Assembly: GCF_000526995.1 (NCBI RefSeq)
Contig: NZ_AZUI01000001.1
Coordinates: forward strand, 6,242,001 to 6,306,000
DNA from: Lacrimispora indolis DSM 755
GTDB lineage: Bacteria; Bacillota; Clostridia; Lachnospirales; Lachnospiraceae
Length of the DNA stretch: 64,000 nucleotides
Reading direction: 5' to 3'
Shown here piece after piece: positions 42,682 to 52,775 of the stretch. The notes below the pieces were generated by a model. It searched no databases. It saw only the letters and a program-made list of their open reading frames with translations, and was not told the DNA's origin. Position 1 is the stretch's first letter. Every line of letters begins with the position of its first letter. The position numbers and the translations under genes are program-made.

Positions 42682-44088
42682 TCAATGAACTATTTTCCCA
42701 TGATGGCCGCAGCGAACTTTTGGGTCAAAGGCCGGCTTTCCGCTTCCCTTTATGACCTGTTCAAAGGTTAATAAAGTCACGGTCAGCGACACCACAACAC
42801 TGATAAAATCCGAAACCGGCTCCGTATAAAATATCTTTTCTATCCCAAACCACACCGGAATAAGGACTGCACCCCCTAAAAATATCACCTTCCGGAACAT
42901 GGAAAGGGAAATGGCCACCTTTGCGACTCCCATTCCCACAAACCCGTCTACAACCGCATACTGCAGCGCAAGAGGTATGATACCCATGGTGTATATCTTA
43001 ATGGCCCACACCGTCAGTTCCACATAAGCCTCATTCTGGGTAAAAATGCGGACAAAGTAATGGGGAACCGTATGAGCCAGAATAAACATAATGGTGGTAA
43101 ACCCAAGGGCCAGACCTGAAATATAAAAGCCTGCCTTTTTGATCCGGTCAGGCCTTCCCGCTCCGAAATTATAACCAAGTATGGTCTGGGTCCCTCCGGT
43201 GATCCCTCCAAGAGGCATGGTGACCATGAGCATAAAGCTCTGTACAATGGTCATGCAGGTAAGAAGCATGTCTCCCTGGCTCTCTCCGCCGTAACGCCGG
43301 ATCACCATATTTAAGGATATTATTAAAACATTATCAAATGCAATGATGAGAAATGGGCTTAGGCCCAGCATCAGGACACGTTTCATGACCTGCCAGTCAT
43401 AATTGCCGAAGGTGATCCGGATGGGCGGCTTGTCTCCAAACAGGAACTTAAGCACATAAGCGCAGGAAGCCATCTGAGACAGCACTGTGGCGATCGCTGC
43501 TCCCCGGACTCCCAGGCCAAAAACAAACATAAACACCGGGTCCAGCACGATATTGCATACGGCCCCCAGAAGCACTGACTTCATTCCGGTCTTTGCAAAT
43601 CCCTGGCAGATGATGAACTGATTCATCCCTGTGGACAAAAGCGCAAAGACGGTGCCCAGCAGGCATATGGTAATGTAATCATTGGCATAAGGAAATGCGG
43701 CCTCGCTGGCACCAAACCACATCAAAAGCTTTTCTTTTACCATAAAGGAAATAACAGTGATCACCACCGATAAGATTGTTAAGAGCATAAAACAGTTTGC
43801 CAGTATCTGGCTGGCCGCCCTCTGGTTTTTCTCTCCCAAGCGGATGCTCATTAAAGGAGACCCTCCCACACCCACTAAAAATGCTACAGAAGAGATCATG
43901 GTCACAATAGGGCCGCAGATTCCTACCCCTGCCAATGCGATCTCCCCTGTTCCTGCGATGTTTCCTATGTACATCCGGTCTACAATGCTGTAAAAAACAC
44001 TGACAAACTGGGCCAGCATGGAGGGAATTGCCAGCCTCCATACCAGGCCCCTGATTTGATCCGTATCTAAATTATTTTCTGTCTTCAC
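42682..44088 (-). CDS. MATE family efflux transporter
   Basis: 468 residues with twelve predicted helices in two related halves (FYSIVDRMYIGNIAGTGEIALAGVG in the N half). Na+- or H+-driven export of drugs or metabolites; substrate unknown. It is similar to the MepA branch of Gram-positive MATE proteins. The start is GTG, with GGAG seven bases upstream. It lies 21 bases after the GH25 lysozyme gene in the same direction, with no clear functional link. Confidence 0.9.
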   Translation of the reverse strand: MKTENNLDTDQIRGLVWRLAIPSMLAQFVSVFYSIVDRMYIGNIAGTGEIALAGVGICGPIVTMISSVAFLVGVGGSPLMSIRLGEKNQRAASQILANCFMLLTILSVVITVISFMVKEKLLMWFGASEAAFPYANDYITICLLGTVFALLSTGMNQFIICQGFAKTGMKSVLLGAVCNIVLDPVFMFVFGLGVRGAAIATVLSQMASCAYVLKFLFGDKPPIRITFGNYDWQVMKRVLMLGLSPFLIIAFDNVLIISLNMVIRRYGGESQGDMLLTCMTIVQSFMLMVTMPLGGITGGTQTILGYNFGAGRPDRIKKAGFYISGLALGFTTIMFILAHTVPHYFVRIFTQNEAYVELTVWAIKIYTMGIIPLALQYAVVDGFVGMGVAKVAISLSMFRKVIFLGGAVLIPVWFGIEKIFYTEPVSDFISVVVSLTVTLLTFEQVIKGSGKPAFDPKVRCGHHGKIVH

Positions 44089-44109
44089 GTCAAAACTCCG
44101 TTAATCCGG

Positions 44110-45060
44110 TCACTGGACCATGGCTCCGTCAGAGCCAAAGGTATAGGAAACTCCGTCAATATCCATGGCGGTATCATGAACCATGATGCCATTGGAATCC
44201 AGATAATACCAGATGTCTCCCACCTGGACCCAGCCGGTCTGTTTTACATAATTCTTTGTATAATATTTATTTCCGTCAATGGTTTTCCACCCTTCCGAAG
44301 GGATCAGAGCGCCGTAATCTGCAAAGGAAAGTTCAATGGTCACGTCTCCGTCGATCCCATCCACTCTTCCCTGGTCCGTACACTGCCAAATGGTACGGTT
44401 CTTATAATTGTTGACGGTTCCGTATCTGGCATACCATACATCATATGGGATCTGTTCAATATCAATGTAATTGGACAGCCATTTGTTATTGGCATAGACG
44501 ATTGGACGGTATCCTGCATCGGAAATGGTCTTGCAGAATGCATTGATATTATCCGTAATCTGCTGCTTTGATAAATGATTGTCAAGAAGGTGCTGGGATT
44601 CCACATCATATGCGATGGGATAGGAAATCGGGTAATCCTTTACCATCCGAAGCACATATTTGGCTTCCTCCACTGCAGTCTGGGTATCAAGGGCCTGGGT
44701 ATAAAAAAATACTCCGGTCTTTAGCCCGCCTGCCGCTGCGCCCTCCATATTTATGGAGTAATAGGGATCCCTGTCATTGAGATATCCGATGCGTACCATG
44801 GCAAAGGACACTCCGTCCTGAGCCACCTTCTTCCAGTCGATCCCTCCGTTTTCCGCATTCTGGCGGTTCTGATACTTTGTTACCGTAATTCCCTTTGCCA
44901 GCGCTCCTGCAATGGGGCTGCCGGAGGCATCCACATATTGTCCGTTTTCCAGTTTCCACGCCTCCGCAGAAAACCCGGTGGCAGGCGCTGCCGTGGCTTT
45001 TAAAGTCATGAGACCGGCTACAAGGCATAAAGCCACTCTCAGTTTTGTATTCTTTTTCAT
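44110..45060 (-). CDS. GH25 lysozyme-like protein with cell-wall-binding repeats
   Basis: 316 residues. Signal peptide (about 1-25), a short Gly/Tyr-rich region, then a GH25 muramidase domain (about 55-240) and two to three CW_binding_1 repeats (GWKTIDGNKYYTKNYVKQTGW, GDIWYYLDSNGIM). The DxE motif of the active site is present in AYDVES. However, the first-strand Asp of GH25 (usual GIDVSxYQ) is Thr59 in GITVTKYQ, so activity may be changed. ATG follows GAGGAG. Possible role: wall turnover or a surface-bound wall-binding protein. Confidence 0.88.
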   Translation of the reverse strand: MKKNTKLRVALCLVAGLMTLKATAAPATGFSAEAWKLENGQYVDASGSPIAGALAKGITVTKYQNRQNAENGGIDWKKVAQDGVSFAMVRIGYLNDRDPYYSINMEGAAAGGLKTGVFFYTQALDTQTAVEEAKYVLRMVKDYPISYPIAYDVESQHLLDNHLSKQQITDNINAFCKTISDAGYRPIVYANNKWLSNYIDIEQIPYDVWYARYGTVNNYKNRTIWQCTDQGRVDGIDGDVTIELSFADYGALIPSEGWKTIDGNKYYTKNYVKQTGWVQVGDIWYYLDSNGIMVHDTAMDIDGVSYTFGSDGAMVQ

Positions 45061-45096
45061 ATTCTCCTCTTTCCCGCCATCAATGGCTGAACCAAA

Positions 45097-46224
45097 TTAG
45101 TCCCGTCTTTTGCGGAAGTCATTAATATCATGAATCAATGTTTTCACGCTGTCAATAAAGGAATCAAAGGCTCCGAATTCATATAAATTTAAAAACAGCA
45201 TGCCAATGGGCACCGCTAAAATCATGCCGGCGATCCCGCTTATTTTAAATCCAAGGTATAAAAACAGCAGTGTCATAAGAGGATCCAGGCCCATGGTGTC
45301 GCCTACGATCTTGGGCTGGATGACCTGCCTTAACACCAAAGTCAGAACATAGATGATCACCAGGCCAAAGCCAAAGGCATATTCACCTGCAACAAGGCGG
45401 ATGACAGCCCATGGGATCAGAATGGTGCCGGTCCCCAATATCGGAAGAAAGTCAAGAATTGCTATGATAACTGCAAGAAGCAGGGCATAATTCACTCCCA
45501 GTACCAGAAATCCGGCTGCCAATACTGCGGCAATAATGAACATGATCTTGAACTGGGCAAGGAAGTAACCGCCCACCAGACGCTTTGCGTCCTTTTTTAA
45601 ATACTGAAAATACTTGGTCCCCCCATTGGGGATGTACCGGTGAACCACTTCCATGATCTTATCCCTGTCCACAATAAATAAGTAGGAGGAAAAAATCGTC
45701 ACAATGGTATAAACCAAAGCAGCCGGAATGCTCTTTACCACATTTCCCGCCACGGTCACCGTAGGAGAAGCAATTTTCTGGACCATTACATTTAAATATT
45801 CGCCTATATGGGTAAAAAACTGGTTTACGGACACCTGAATGTTCTCAGGCAGAAACTGCAAAAGCCCTTCCACCTGCAATAGCAGCTTCTGGATCTCGAT
45901 CCAGGCGGACTCATAATACTTTGGAATATCTCCTGCAAAACCTGCCGCTTCGGCAATCAGCTTAGAGATCAGGAAATAAAGCACAGTTATAATAAGGGCC
46001 AGTACTGCCACCACAATCATCACGGAGCTGTGCTTCCTTACGATCTTCAAACGCTTTTCCAGAAAACGCACCAAAGGATTTGCAATGACCGCAATGATCC
46101 AGCCGATGACAAAGGGGAGGAAGAAATTTAAAAGCCTTGGCCCCCACACGCAAATTAAATATAAAAATAAAATCGGTATAACAATATTGAGAAACAGTCT
46201 GCAATATTTTTTAACTTGTTCCAT
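45097..46224 (-). CDS. ytvI: AI-2E/PerM family membrane protein, YtvI-like
   Basis: 375 residues with about eight membrane helices and the family ending (PKIVGDTMGLDPLMTLLFLYLGFKISGIAGMILAVPIGM). The N-terminal arrangement resembles the sporulation-associated YtvI group of spore formers. Family members are loosely called AI-2 exporters, but a transport role for YtvI has not been shown. ATG follows AGGTGATTAAA; a GTG three codons earlier overlaps the ribosome site. Confidence 0.82.
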   Translation of the reverse strand: MEQVKKYCRLFLNIVIPILFLYLICVWGPRLLNFFLPFVIGWIIAVIANPLVRFLEKRLKIVRKHSSVMIVVAVLALIITVLYFLISKLIAEAAGFAGDIPKYYESAWIEIQKLLLQVEGLLQFLPENIQVSVNQFFTHIGEYLNVMVQKIASPTVTVAGNVVKSIPAALVYTIVTIFSSYLFIVDRDKIMEVVHRYIPNGGTKYFQYLKKDAKRLVGGYFLAQFKIMFIIAAVLAAGFLVLGVNYALLLAVIIAILDFLPILGTGTILIPWAVIRLVAGEYAFGFGLVIIYVLTLVLRQVIQPKIVGDTMGLDPLMTLLFLYLGFKISGIAGMILAVPIGMLFLNLYEFGAFDSFIDSVKTLIHDINDFRKRRD

Positions 46225-46281
46225 TTTAATCACCTGCTTATATGATACTCCCCAAAGGCCTTCCTGACAAATGAATAAATT

Positions 46282-47334
46282 CTAAAGATATTCTTTCAAA
46301 AAACCGTAAAGCTTCTCCATCTCCTCATCCGTCCCTATGGAAATGCGCAAGTGATTGTCTATCCTTGGCAGCTTAAAGTACCGGACAAAAATATTGTTTT
46401 CCCGGAGAGCCTTATAAATCTCCTCTGCCTTTCGGTCCTTATGAGATGCAAAGATAAAGTTTGCCATGGAATCCGGGAATGAAAATCCCAGTTCTCCAAG
46501 CCGTTTCTTGGCATATTCTCTTGTGTTTATGATCTTTTCAAGGGTCTCCTTAAAATATCTGCCATCCTCAAGTGCTTTTGCACCTAAAATCAGGGAAGGG
46601 ATGTTCATGGTGTAGGAATTAAAGGAATACTTTACATCGTTCAGCCTGCTGATTAAGTCCGGATGGCCGAAAGCGCAGCCGATTCTCATTCCAGCCATGG
46701 AGCGTGATTTGCTGAAGGTCTGAACCACCAGAAGATTTTCGTATTTTTCAGTCAGGCTTATGGCACTTTCCCCGCCGAAATCAATGTAAGCTTCATCTAC
46801 GATCACCACAGACTCCTGGTTATGAGCTATGATATCTTCTACCTGGGAAAGAGACATAAGAAGGCCGGTAGGTGCATTGGGGTTTGGAAATATGATTCCC
46901 CCATTTTCCCTGTAATAATCTTCCTTCCTGATACGAAATTCTTCGTCAAGTGCAGGAGTTTCATATGGAATCCTGAATAAATCCGCCCAGACCTTGTAAA
47001 AGGAATAGCTCACATCAGGAAACAGTAGGGGTTTACTGGAATTAAAAAAGGTCATAAAAGCGACTGCGATCACATCATCAGAGCCAACTCCCACAAAGAT
47101 TCTGTCCTCATCCACCTGATAAGCTTTTGAAAGGGCCTTAATCAGGACCGTTGCAGCCGGATCCGGATATTTGCGGAACAGGTCACAGTCCATCTGATCC
47201 AATGCCTGCTGAACGCCGGGAGCCGGCGGATATGGGTTTTCATTGGTATTTAACTTAACTAACTTTTCTCCCTTTGGCTGCTCTCCCGGCACATAGGGGG
47301 CAACCCTTCTGATGTTGGCTTCCCATGGTCTCAT
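46282..47334 (-). CDS. hisC: Histidinol-phosphate aminotransferase
   Basis: 350 residues, PLP fold type I. Family motifs: KLNTNENPYPPAPGV, the FPNPNAPTG motif, VDEAYIDFGG and the PLP lysine in TFSKSRSMAGMRIG. Catalyses transamination in histidine synthesis; related enzymes act on tyrosine/phenylalanine precursors. It is not in a his operon here but overlaps (ATGA) the preceding aminotransferase gene, so a broader aromatic amino-acid role is possible. ATG follows GGGAGG. Confidence 0.88.
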   Translation of the reverse strand: MRPWEANIRRVAPYVPGEQPKGEKLVKLNTNENPYPPAPGVQQALDQMDCDLFRKYPDPAATVLIKALSKAYQVDEDRIFVGVGSDDVIAVAFMTFFNSSKPLLFPDVSYSFYKVWADLFRIPYETPALDEEFRIRKEDYYRENGGIIFPNPNAPTGLLMSLSQVEDIIAHNQESVVIVDEAYIDFGGESAISLTEKYENLLVVQTFSKSRSMAGMRIGCAFGHPDLISRLNDVKYSFNSYTMNIPSLILGAKALEDGRYFKETLEKIINTREYAKKRLGELGFSFPDSMANFIFASHKDRKAEEIYKALRENNIFVRYFKLPRIDNHLRISIGTDEEMEKLYGFLKEYL

Positions 47335-48539
47335 TGCTTTTCCTCCCTTTTTCCTGTAAGGCCGTACTCTTCCGCAATTTGCTTAAATGCAGGCAAAGAG
47401 CGCTGGATCTGCTCATAGGACACGCAATAGGCGATCCTCACATATCCCGGACATGCAAAGGAGGTTCCAGGGACCAAAAGCACCCGGTGCGCCTTGCAGG
47501 CCTGACAGAATTCCTTATCATCTGCCGGAGCCTTCACAAATAAATAAAAGGCTCCTTCCGGTTTGATGCATTCAAAACCATATTCCTTTAAACTGCCGTA
47601 AAGAAGCTCCCTGTTCCTGTTATATGCTTCCAGGTTTACCTGTTCATCCACACAGCGCACGATCACCCGCTGCATGAGAGAAGGGGCATTGACGCAGCCA
47701 AGCACACGGTTTGCAATGGCAGCGGCAGCTATGACCTTTCCGGAATCCTCCACCTCATCAGGAATCACCAGATATCCGATCCGTTCTCCAGGCAGGGATA
47801 AGGATTTACTGTAGGAATAGCAGACAACGGTATTGTGGTAAAACGGGGTGACATAGGGTACTTCTATCCCATCATAGGCCAGCTCCCGGTAAGGTTCATC
47901 AGAAATCAGCAGGATCTGGATTCCAAGCTCCTCTTCCTTTTTTAAAAGGATAGCTGCGATTTTGTGCAGAGTCTCCGCGGAATAGACCACTCCTGTAGGA
48001 TTATTGGGGGTGTTGATGATCACTGCCTTTGTCTTAGGAGTGATCCTCTTTTCAAATTCCTCTAAATCAGGCTGAAAACTGGATTGATCCGGAGGCACCA
48101 CCGCAAGCACGCCGTCGTAATTCCGGACATAAGAACCGTATTCCATAAAATAAGGTGCAAACACCAGCACCTCATCGCCGGGATCCAGTATTGTTTTTAA
48201 TATTACGTTCATCCCGCTGGCAGCTCCAACGGTCATAAGAATATTTTCCAGACGAAAATGAGTTCCAAACCGCCTGTTTAAGGACTGGGCGACCGCGGCT
48301 CTTGTCTCTTCAAATCCTGCGTTGCTCATGTATCCATGGATTAAAGTGGTTTCCTCTTCCCTGATAATGTCCAGAATGGCCTGGTTCACCGCCGGAGGGG
48401 CCGGCACATTGGGATTACCAAGGCTGAAATCATAGACATTTTCCCTGCCATACACTGCAGCCATCTTCTTTCCTTCCTCAAACATGGCACGAATGGCGGA
48501 ATTGTTCTTTACAAGGGGTCTCATCTTGTCTGCTATCAT
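47331..48539 (-). CDS. Class I PLP-dependent aminotransferase
   Basis: 402 residues. Motifs: NTPNNPTG (substrate carboxylate), ISDEPYRELAYDG, PLP lysine in CYSYSKSLSLPGERIGYL and a C-terminal domain. Similar to the aspartate aminotransferase clan (AspB-like). The amino acid used cannot be determined. The start MIADKMRP follows AGGGATAAAATT. The gene overlaps hisC by four bases, so the two are translated together. A single copy of the intra-operon repeat stands directly upstream. Confidence 0.88.
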   Translation of the reverse strand: MIADKMRPLVKNNSAIRAMFEEGKKMAAVYGRENVYDFSLGNPNVPAPPAVNQAILDIIREEETTLIHGYMSNAGFEETRAAVAQSLNRRFGTHFRLENILMTVGAASGMNVILKTILDPGDEVLVFAPYFMEYGSYVRNYDGVLAVVPPDQSSFQPDLEEFEKRITPKTKAVIINTPNNPTGVVYSAETLHKIAAILLKKEEELGIQILLISDEPYRELAYDGIEVPYVTPFYHNTVVCYSYSKSLSLPGERIGYLVIPDEVEDSGKVIAAAAIANRVLGCVNAPSLMQRVIVRCVDEQVNLEAYNRNRELLYGSLKEYGFECIKPEGAFYLFVKAPADDKEFCQACKAHRVLLVPGTSFACPGYVRIAYCVSYEQIQRSLPAFKQIAEEYGLTGKREEKQ

Positions 48540-48557
48540 AATTTTATCCCTTTCCTT

Positions 48558-48606
48558 GTTATTGCCCACATTTTTTGGGCATTGTGGTATGCCTGTAAGC
48601 ATCCTT
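48558..48606 (-). repeat. Intra-operon repeat, single copy
   Basis: Minus strand carries ATGCCCAAAAAATGTGGGCA, the second hairpin of the family, ending AATAAC. The first hairpin is decayed (CTTACAGGCATACC). It lies between the PAS/GGDEF/EAL gene and the aminotransferase ribosome site. Confidence 0.8.
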
Positions 48607-48655
48607 CATCCTGAAACAGTTTTATGAGGATTATATCACAAGTGCCGGAAGCGGT

Positions 48656-51600
48656 CTATTCGTATTTCACACTTCTCTCTTTAGAAACCTGCCTTGCTTC
48701 CAAAAGAGCTTCTCTGACCTTGTCGCAGCAGACTGAAAAATCCTTATCCTGTACCTCTATCATAACAAAGGCGGCGTTGATCCGGTACCGGACCTCTCCG
48801 TCTTCTCCTGCGAGTTCCCGGGACAAAGCCCCTGTCACCCGCTTCAGCTTATTTTCCATATCATTTTTCCGGATATTTTTGCACAGCACCATTGCCTCAT
48901 ATACGCCGCTTAAGCAGATGATATCATCTTCCCTGAAAAAATGTTTCAGACATTCCATATAGGATGCAAAAAACGGCATTCCCGCCTTACAGCTTTCCTC
49001 ATCTTCCCCTTCCGGTCCCCAAATTTCAAACAGGATCAGAGCCGAAGGCTGGAAACGGCGGCGGACCAGATAAGCCTCCACCATGGAAGCGGCAGCCTCA
49101 CGGTCAGGAAGTCCCTTTATGGAATCAGACACTCCCAATGTCATGCGCTCCATCTGATTTAACATCTTCCTGCTGCATTCGATCTGCCTGCGCAGCTCCA
49201 CGATCTCATCGATGTGAAGCATCACTCCGTATAAAAAGCTTCCGTCTGCTTTCACCGACAGCTTGGAATGGCATAAAATCCAGATATAACCATTCTTTGA
49301 AAGAACCCGGAATTCCACACCTCTTAAGTTTTCCTCCGGCTTTAAGGCCGTCGTAAGCTCATAGACCTTTTCACGGTCTTCCGGATGGATCATGGCCATA
49401 AACTGATTGCCAAACCGTTCTTCCAATTCCTCTTTTGAATAATCCACAATTTCCAGAAAACGGAGGCTGGTATAAATCAGCTCCATATGTTCCGATCTTT
49501 TACACCGGAAATACCCTCCCGGCATTCCGGAGCCTAAAAATTCCAGTTCATCATTTTTTAATTGAAGGACCTCATTGGTATCCTGCAGCTTTTTCTGTGT
49601 CAAAAGAGTGTCACTGATATCCATACAAACGTTCACAACTGCCAGCCTTCCATCTTCAGCCTGGACCACACGGCTTTTTGTCATGACCCACAGCCAGCTC
49701 CCATCCCGCTTTTTTATGCGGTGACGGAAGGCATATTCCATGCCCGGGGATATATAGCGGAAAATAGATTCCTGTATCCGCTTTAAATCCTCCGGGTGAA
49801 TGAGATTTGCGATCTTTCCTTCCACTGCCCTTGAAAACACCTCGTAAGTATCATATTCCAGAAGACGGAGCAGCTCATTGTTTACAAAATACAAGGGCAG
49901 CCCCTTTTCACAGTAAACACCAAGGAGCACGCCTGGAGCTATCTGGGCAAATATGGCACCGGCTGCCCACTCATTTTCCTGGGCAATGTTTTCAAAGGAA
50001 AGGTTTCTGCCGGAAAGCCTTAATACATCTCCCAGGATTTTCTGGGAATCCTTCAGCTTCTGACGCTGCTCCATCTGCTCTGTGGCATCTCTCATCGATC
50101 CATAGTACAGGCGGCGCTCATCCTGCTCTCTTAAAAAGAACACCCGCAGATGTACCCACATCAGTTCACCGCCCGGTCGGTACTGCCGGAAAATACCCTC
50201 TCCTCCCCGGAGGGGATTGCTGTATGCATTTTCAAAAATATTCAGGACCCAGTCCCTGTCATCTTTATATACCTTGTTCAGAAGAAACCATCTGCGTTCT
50301 TCCATATCAGCCGGATTATCACCTGTGATGCGGTAATATTCCTGGTTTACACGAAGCACCTCACACCGGTCCTCATACACCTCGTACAAGGCGATGGCCC
50401 CCAGCATGTTATTTAACATGGCTTCGCTGGTGATGTTCTCATTAAACAGATCCTCAAGCTTCAGCTGACCGGGCGGCCGGGTCTGGATTCCGCTGTAATC
50501 CACATTTCCCTCCTGCATTAAAAGAAGCTCTGCCTCTTTCACCGGAAGAGGCTTGTAATAATAATATCCCTGTCCGTAAATGCAGCCGATGCTCCTTAAA
50601 AAGTCCACCTGTTCCTTTCTTTCAACCCCTTCGGCAATGATCTTCATCTGCATGACCCTTGCCATTCTTACGATGGTCTCCAGAATTCCCATTCCGCGGC
50701 TCTGGCTGTTTTCATTCATATCCAGAAATTTGGTATCGATCTTAATCACATCCACATTGACATCCTTAAGCATGTTAAGGGAAGAATAACCGCTTCCAAA
50801 GTCATCCATGAAAACCGGAAAGCCCGCCTTGCGTAAATCTTCCAGAACTCTCCGGATCTTATCGTCATCCTCCGCATAAGCGCTTTCCGTGATCTCAATT
50901 TCCAGGTATTTGGGGTCAATCCCGTATTTACTCACCAGTTCCTTGAATTTTTCCACCACATCAATGGCATAGATATCCATGCGGGACATGTTCACCGAAA
51001 AAGGGATCAGCTTCTTTCCTTCCTTGATCCAGGCGCTCAGCTGCCTGCATACCATCTCCCAGATATAAATATCCAGATAAGTGATAAACCCGTTCTGTTC
51101 CAGTAAAGGGATAAACTCTCCGGGAGAAATAAGTCCCCGGAGGGGGTGCTGCCATCTGACTAAGGATTCCAGACCAATGATCTTTCCGGTAAGCATATTG
51201 CACTGGGGCTGGACGTAAAAAATAAACTCTCTTTTTTCCAGAGCCCGCTGGATCTCCGAGAGAAGCAGCTGATCCTTTTCCATCTTTTGCTTCATGCCCG
51301 GATCATACCAGCCTATGCGCCTGGCATAATTGCCCTTTACGGAATTTAATGCGATCGCTGCCCTGTCATACATCATGCTGACCGAAAGGCTGCGGTCCTC
51401 GATCCGGTAGATTCCGAAAGCCGGAAGAAATCCCGCATTTGCCCCATACTGCCTGACATAATTATTGATCTCCTTTTCCAGGTTCTTCAGTATGGAAATA
51501 TCCTCCGGAAGGATAATGACAAAATCATCACCTCCCATATATCCTGCAATGGAGTCATACAGCAGCTCCACGGATTTCAAATGCTTTCCGATCTTGATGA

Positions 51601-52510
51601 GGAAGCGGTCCCCTTCCTCTTCCCCGTACCATTCGTTAAAAAGCTTAAAATGTTCAATATCAATAGCCACCATAACATACTTTGCATTTGGACTCTTCTC
51701 CAGAAGCTGTTCTGCCTTCTCAAAAAAAGGGCCGTAGCGGAAAAGTCCTGTCATGGAATCTGTTTCTTCCCTCTTCTCCTGAAGCCTTTTCTGCTCTTCC
51801 TCTTCCTTTTTCTTCCTGCTGTCAATGTCCTGGACATAGCACATAATAATTGGGTCTGCGCAGTCCCCGCACCGGAACAAAACTGCGATCACTCTGGCCC
51901 AGCAATAGTTTCCATTGACAAGCAGCTTACGGAATTCCCCTTTCATAATCCTTCCGTTGGCGTGAAGCCGGTCCAGCAGAGTGGAGGCTTCCCAGAATTC
52001 TAAAAATCTCGTCCTGTCTTCCGGGTGGATTATAAGGTCCGCCGCCTCCATGCACATGGAATCCAGCCGTCCTTCTGTCCTCGGAACCCTGAACTTATCC
52101 TGCTGATAAAACAGGACCTTGTAGGCATTTGCAGCAATATTCAATTCAAACAATTCATCATAAACGGTGTTGTCTGTCAGATGATAAAAAAGATTCTTAT
52201 TCTTCTCATCAACAGGCCGGAACAGGATGAGCCTGCACCCGTCATTCCCTGGCCAGTCAATGGCACCGGAAGATACATCCAGCCACATCTTTAAAGCGGA
52301 ATTATAAAATATCACATGCTCGGACTTTTGACTTGTACCCGGACAGTCTTTGCAGGGCTCCATTCCTTTGCCAATCCCCTGATAACAATACATCCCTTCC
52401 TTTAAATCCGGATAATATGACTTAGCCGCATCATTGAGATAAATGATCCTGTAATTCTGGTCAACTATGTAAATACCGGCTTCTCCATTTTCATCCGACA
52501 TACGATTCAT
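48656..52510 (-). CDS. Large PAS/GGDEF/EAL protein with degenerate second GGDEF
   Basis: 1284 residues, predicted cytosolic (no membrane helix). Order: PAS-like regions (about 1-100 and 110-235), a short coiled coil, GGDEF (about 250-405) with signature GGDDF at 326-330, EAL (about 415-670) starting IGLESL (Glu448), then three PAS domains (about 710-830, 870-985, 1000-1110) and a terminal GGDEF-like domain (about 1140-1270) without the signature. The EAL domain keeps the metal residues (SVNMSR, EIEITES, DDFGSGYSS, EGVE), so c-di-GMP hydrolysis is likely; the GGDDF variant could still be active. Start is the second in-frame ATG, after GGAGAGGCGGGAG. Confidence 0.88.
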   Translation of the reverse strand: MNRMSDENGEAGIYIVDQNYRIIYLNDAAKSYYPDLKEGMYCYQGIGKGMEPCKDCPGTSQKSEHVIFYNSALKMWLDVSSGAIDWPGNDGCRLILFRPVDEKNKNLFYHLTDNTVYDELFELNIAANAYKVLFYQQDKFRVPRTEGRLDSMCMEAADLIIHPEDRTRFLEFWEASTLLDRLHANGRIMKGEFRKLLVNGNYCWARVIAVLFRCGDCADPIIMCYVQDIDSRKKKEEEEQKRLQEKREETDSMTGLFRYGPFFEKAEQLLEKSPNAKYVMVAIDIEHFKLFNEWYGEEEGDRFLIKIGKHLKSVELLYDSIAGYMGGDDFVIILPEDISILKNLEKEINNYVRQYGANAGFLPAFGIYRIEDRSLSVSMMYDRAAIALNSVKGNYARRIGWYDPGMKQKMEKDQLLLSEIQRALEKREFIFYVQPQCNMLTGKIIGLESLVRWQHPLRGLISPGEFIPLLEQNGFITYLDIYIWEMVCRQLSAWIKEGKKLIPFSVNMSRMDIYAIDVVEKFKELVSKYGIDPKYLEIEITESAYAEDDDKIRRVLEDLRKAGFPVFMDDFGSGYSSLNMLKDVNVDVIKIDTKFLDMNENSQSRGMGILETIVRMARVMQMKIIAEGVERKEQVDFLRSIGCIYGQGYYYYKPLPVKEAELLLMQEGNVDYSGIQTRPPGQLKLEDLFNENITSEAMLNNMLGAIALYEVYEDRCEVLRVNQEYYRITGDNPADMEERRWFLLNKVYKDDRDWVLNIFENAYSNPLRGGEGIFRQYRPGGELMWVHLRVFFLREQDERRLYYGSMRDATEQMEQRQKLKDSQKILGDVLRLSGRNLSFENIAQENEWAAGAIFAQIAPGVLLGVYCEKGLPLYFVNNELLRLLEYDTYEVFSRAVEGKIANLIHPEDLKRIQESIFRYISPGMEYAFRHRIKKRDGSWLWVMTKSRVVQAEDGRLAVVNVCMDISDTLLTQKKLQDTNEVLQLKNDELEFLGSGMPGGYFRCKRSEHMELIYTSLRFLEIVDYSKEELEERFGNQFMAMIHPEDREKVYELTTALKPEENLRGVEFRVLSKNGYIWILCHSKLSVKADGSFLYGVMLHIDEIVELRRQIECSRKMLNQMERMTLGVSDSIKGLPDREAAASMVEAYLVRRRFQPSALILFEIWGPEGEDEESCKAGMPFFASYMECLKHFFREDDIICLSGVYEAMVLCKNIRKNDMENKLKRVTGALSRELAGEDGEVRYRINAAFVMIEVQDKDFSVCCDKVREALLEARQVSKERSVKYE

Positions 52511-52565
52511 ACACTCCCGCCTCTCCTGCATTACATTATCTACGCACCATATAAATTATTGTAAT

Positions 52566-52595
52566 ATTATAGTATGAAAACTCTATTTCCGTCAA
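52566..52595 (-). promoter_or_regulatory. Sigma-A promoter of the PAS/GGDEF/EAL gene
   Basis: TTGACG (52590-52595), 18-base spacer, TATAAT (52566-52571) on the minus strand. The remaining stretch to the dapF-like stop (52596-52775) holds a weak GCACT/AGTGC hairpin with six T at about 52738-52790 that may end the ddl-dapF transcript. Confidence 0.75.
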
Positions 52596-52775
52596 CAAGT
52601 TCAGGCCCCTCTCTGAAAACAGAAAAAAATGCAAAAGGCACTCCAATCCCCGTTTCCTCAGACAGGGCATCTTCCCTGTTCCAGTTTAACGGCCGACTGT
52701 CATGCCCGTATTGCCAATTTGTTATATTATGGGAAGTAAAAAAGCACTTTGCAAGTTTGGATAAGTTATATTCTG

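Noticed and set aside
52596..52775. Possible further copy of the intra-operon repeat near 52700 (TCATGCCCGTATTGCC).
   Set aside because: Only short word matches; neither hairpin of the family can be formed.
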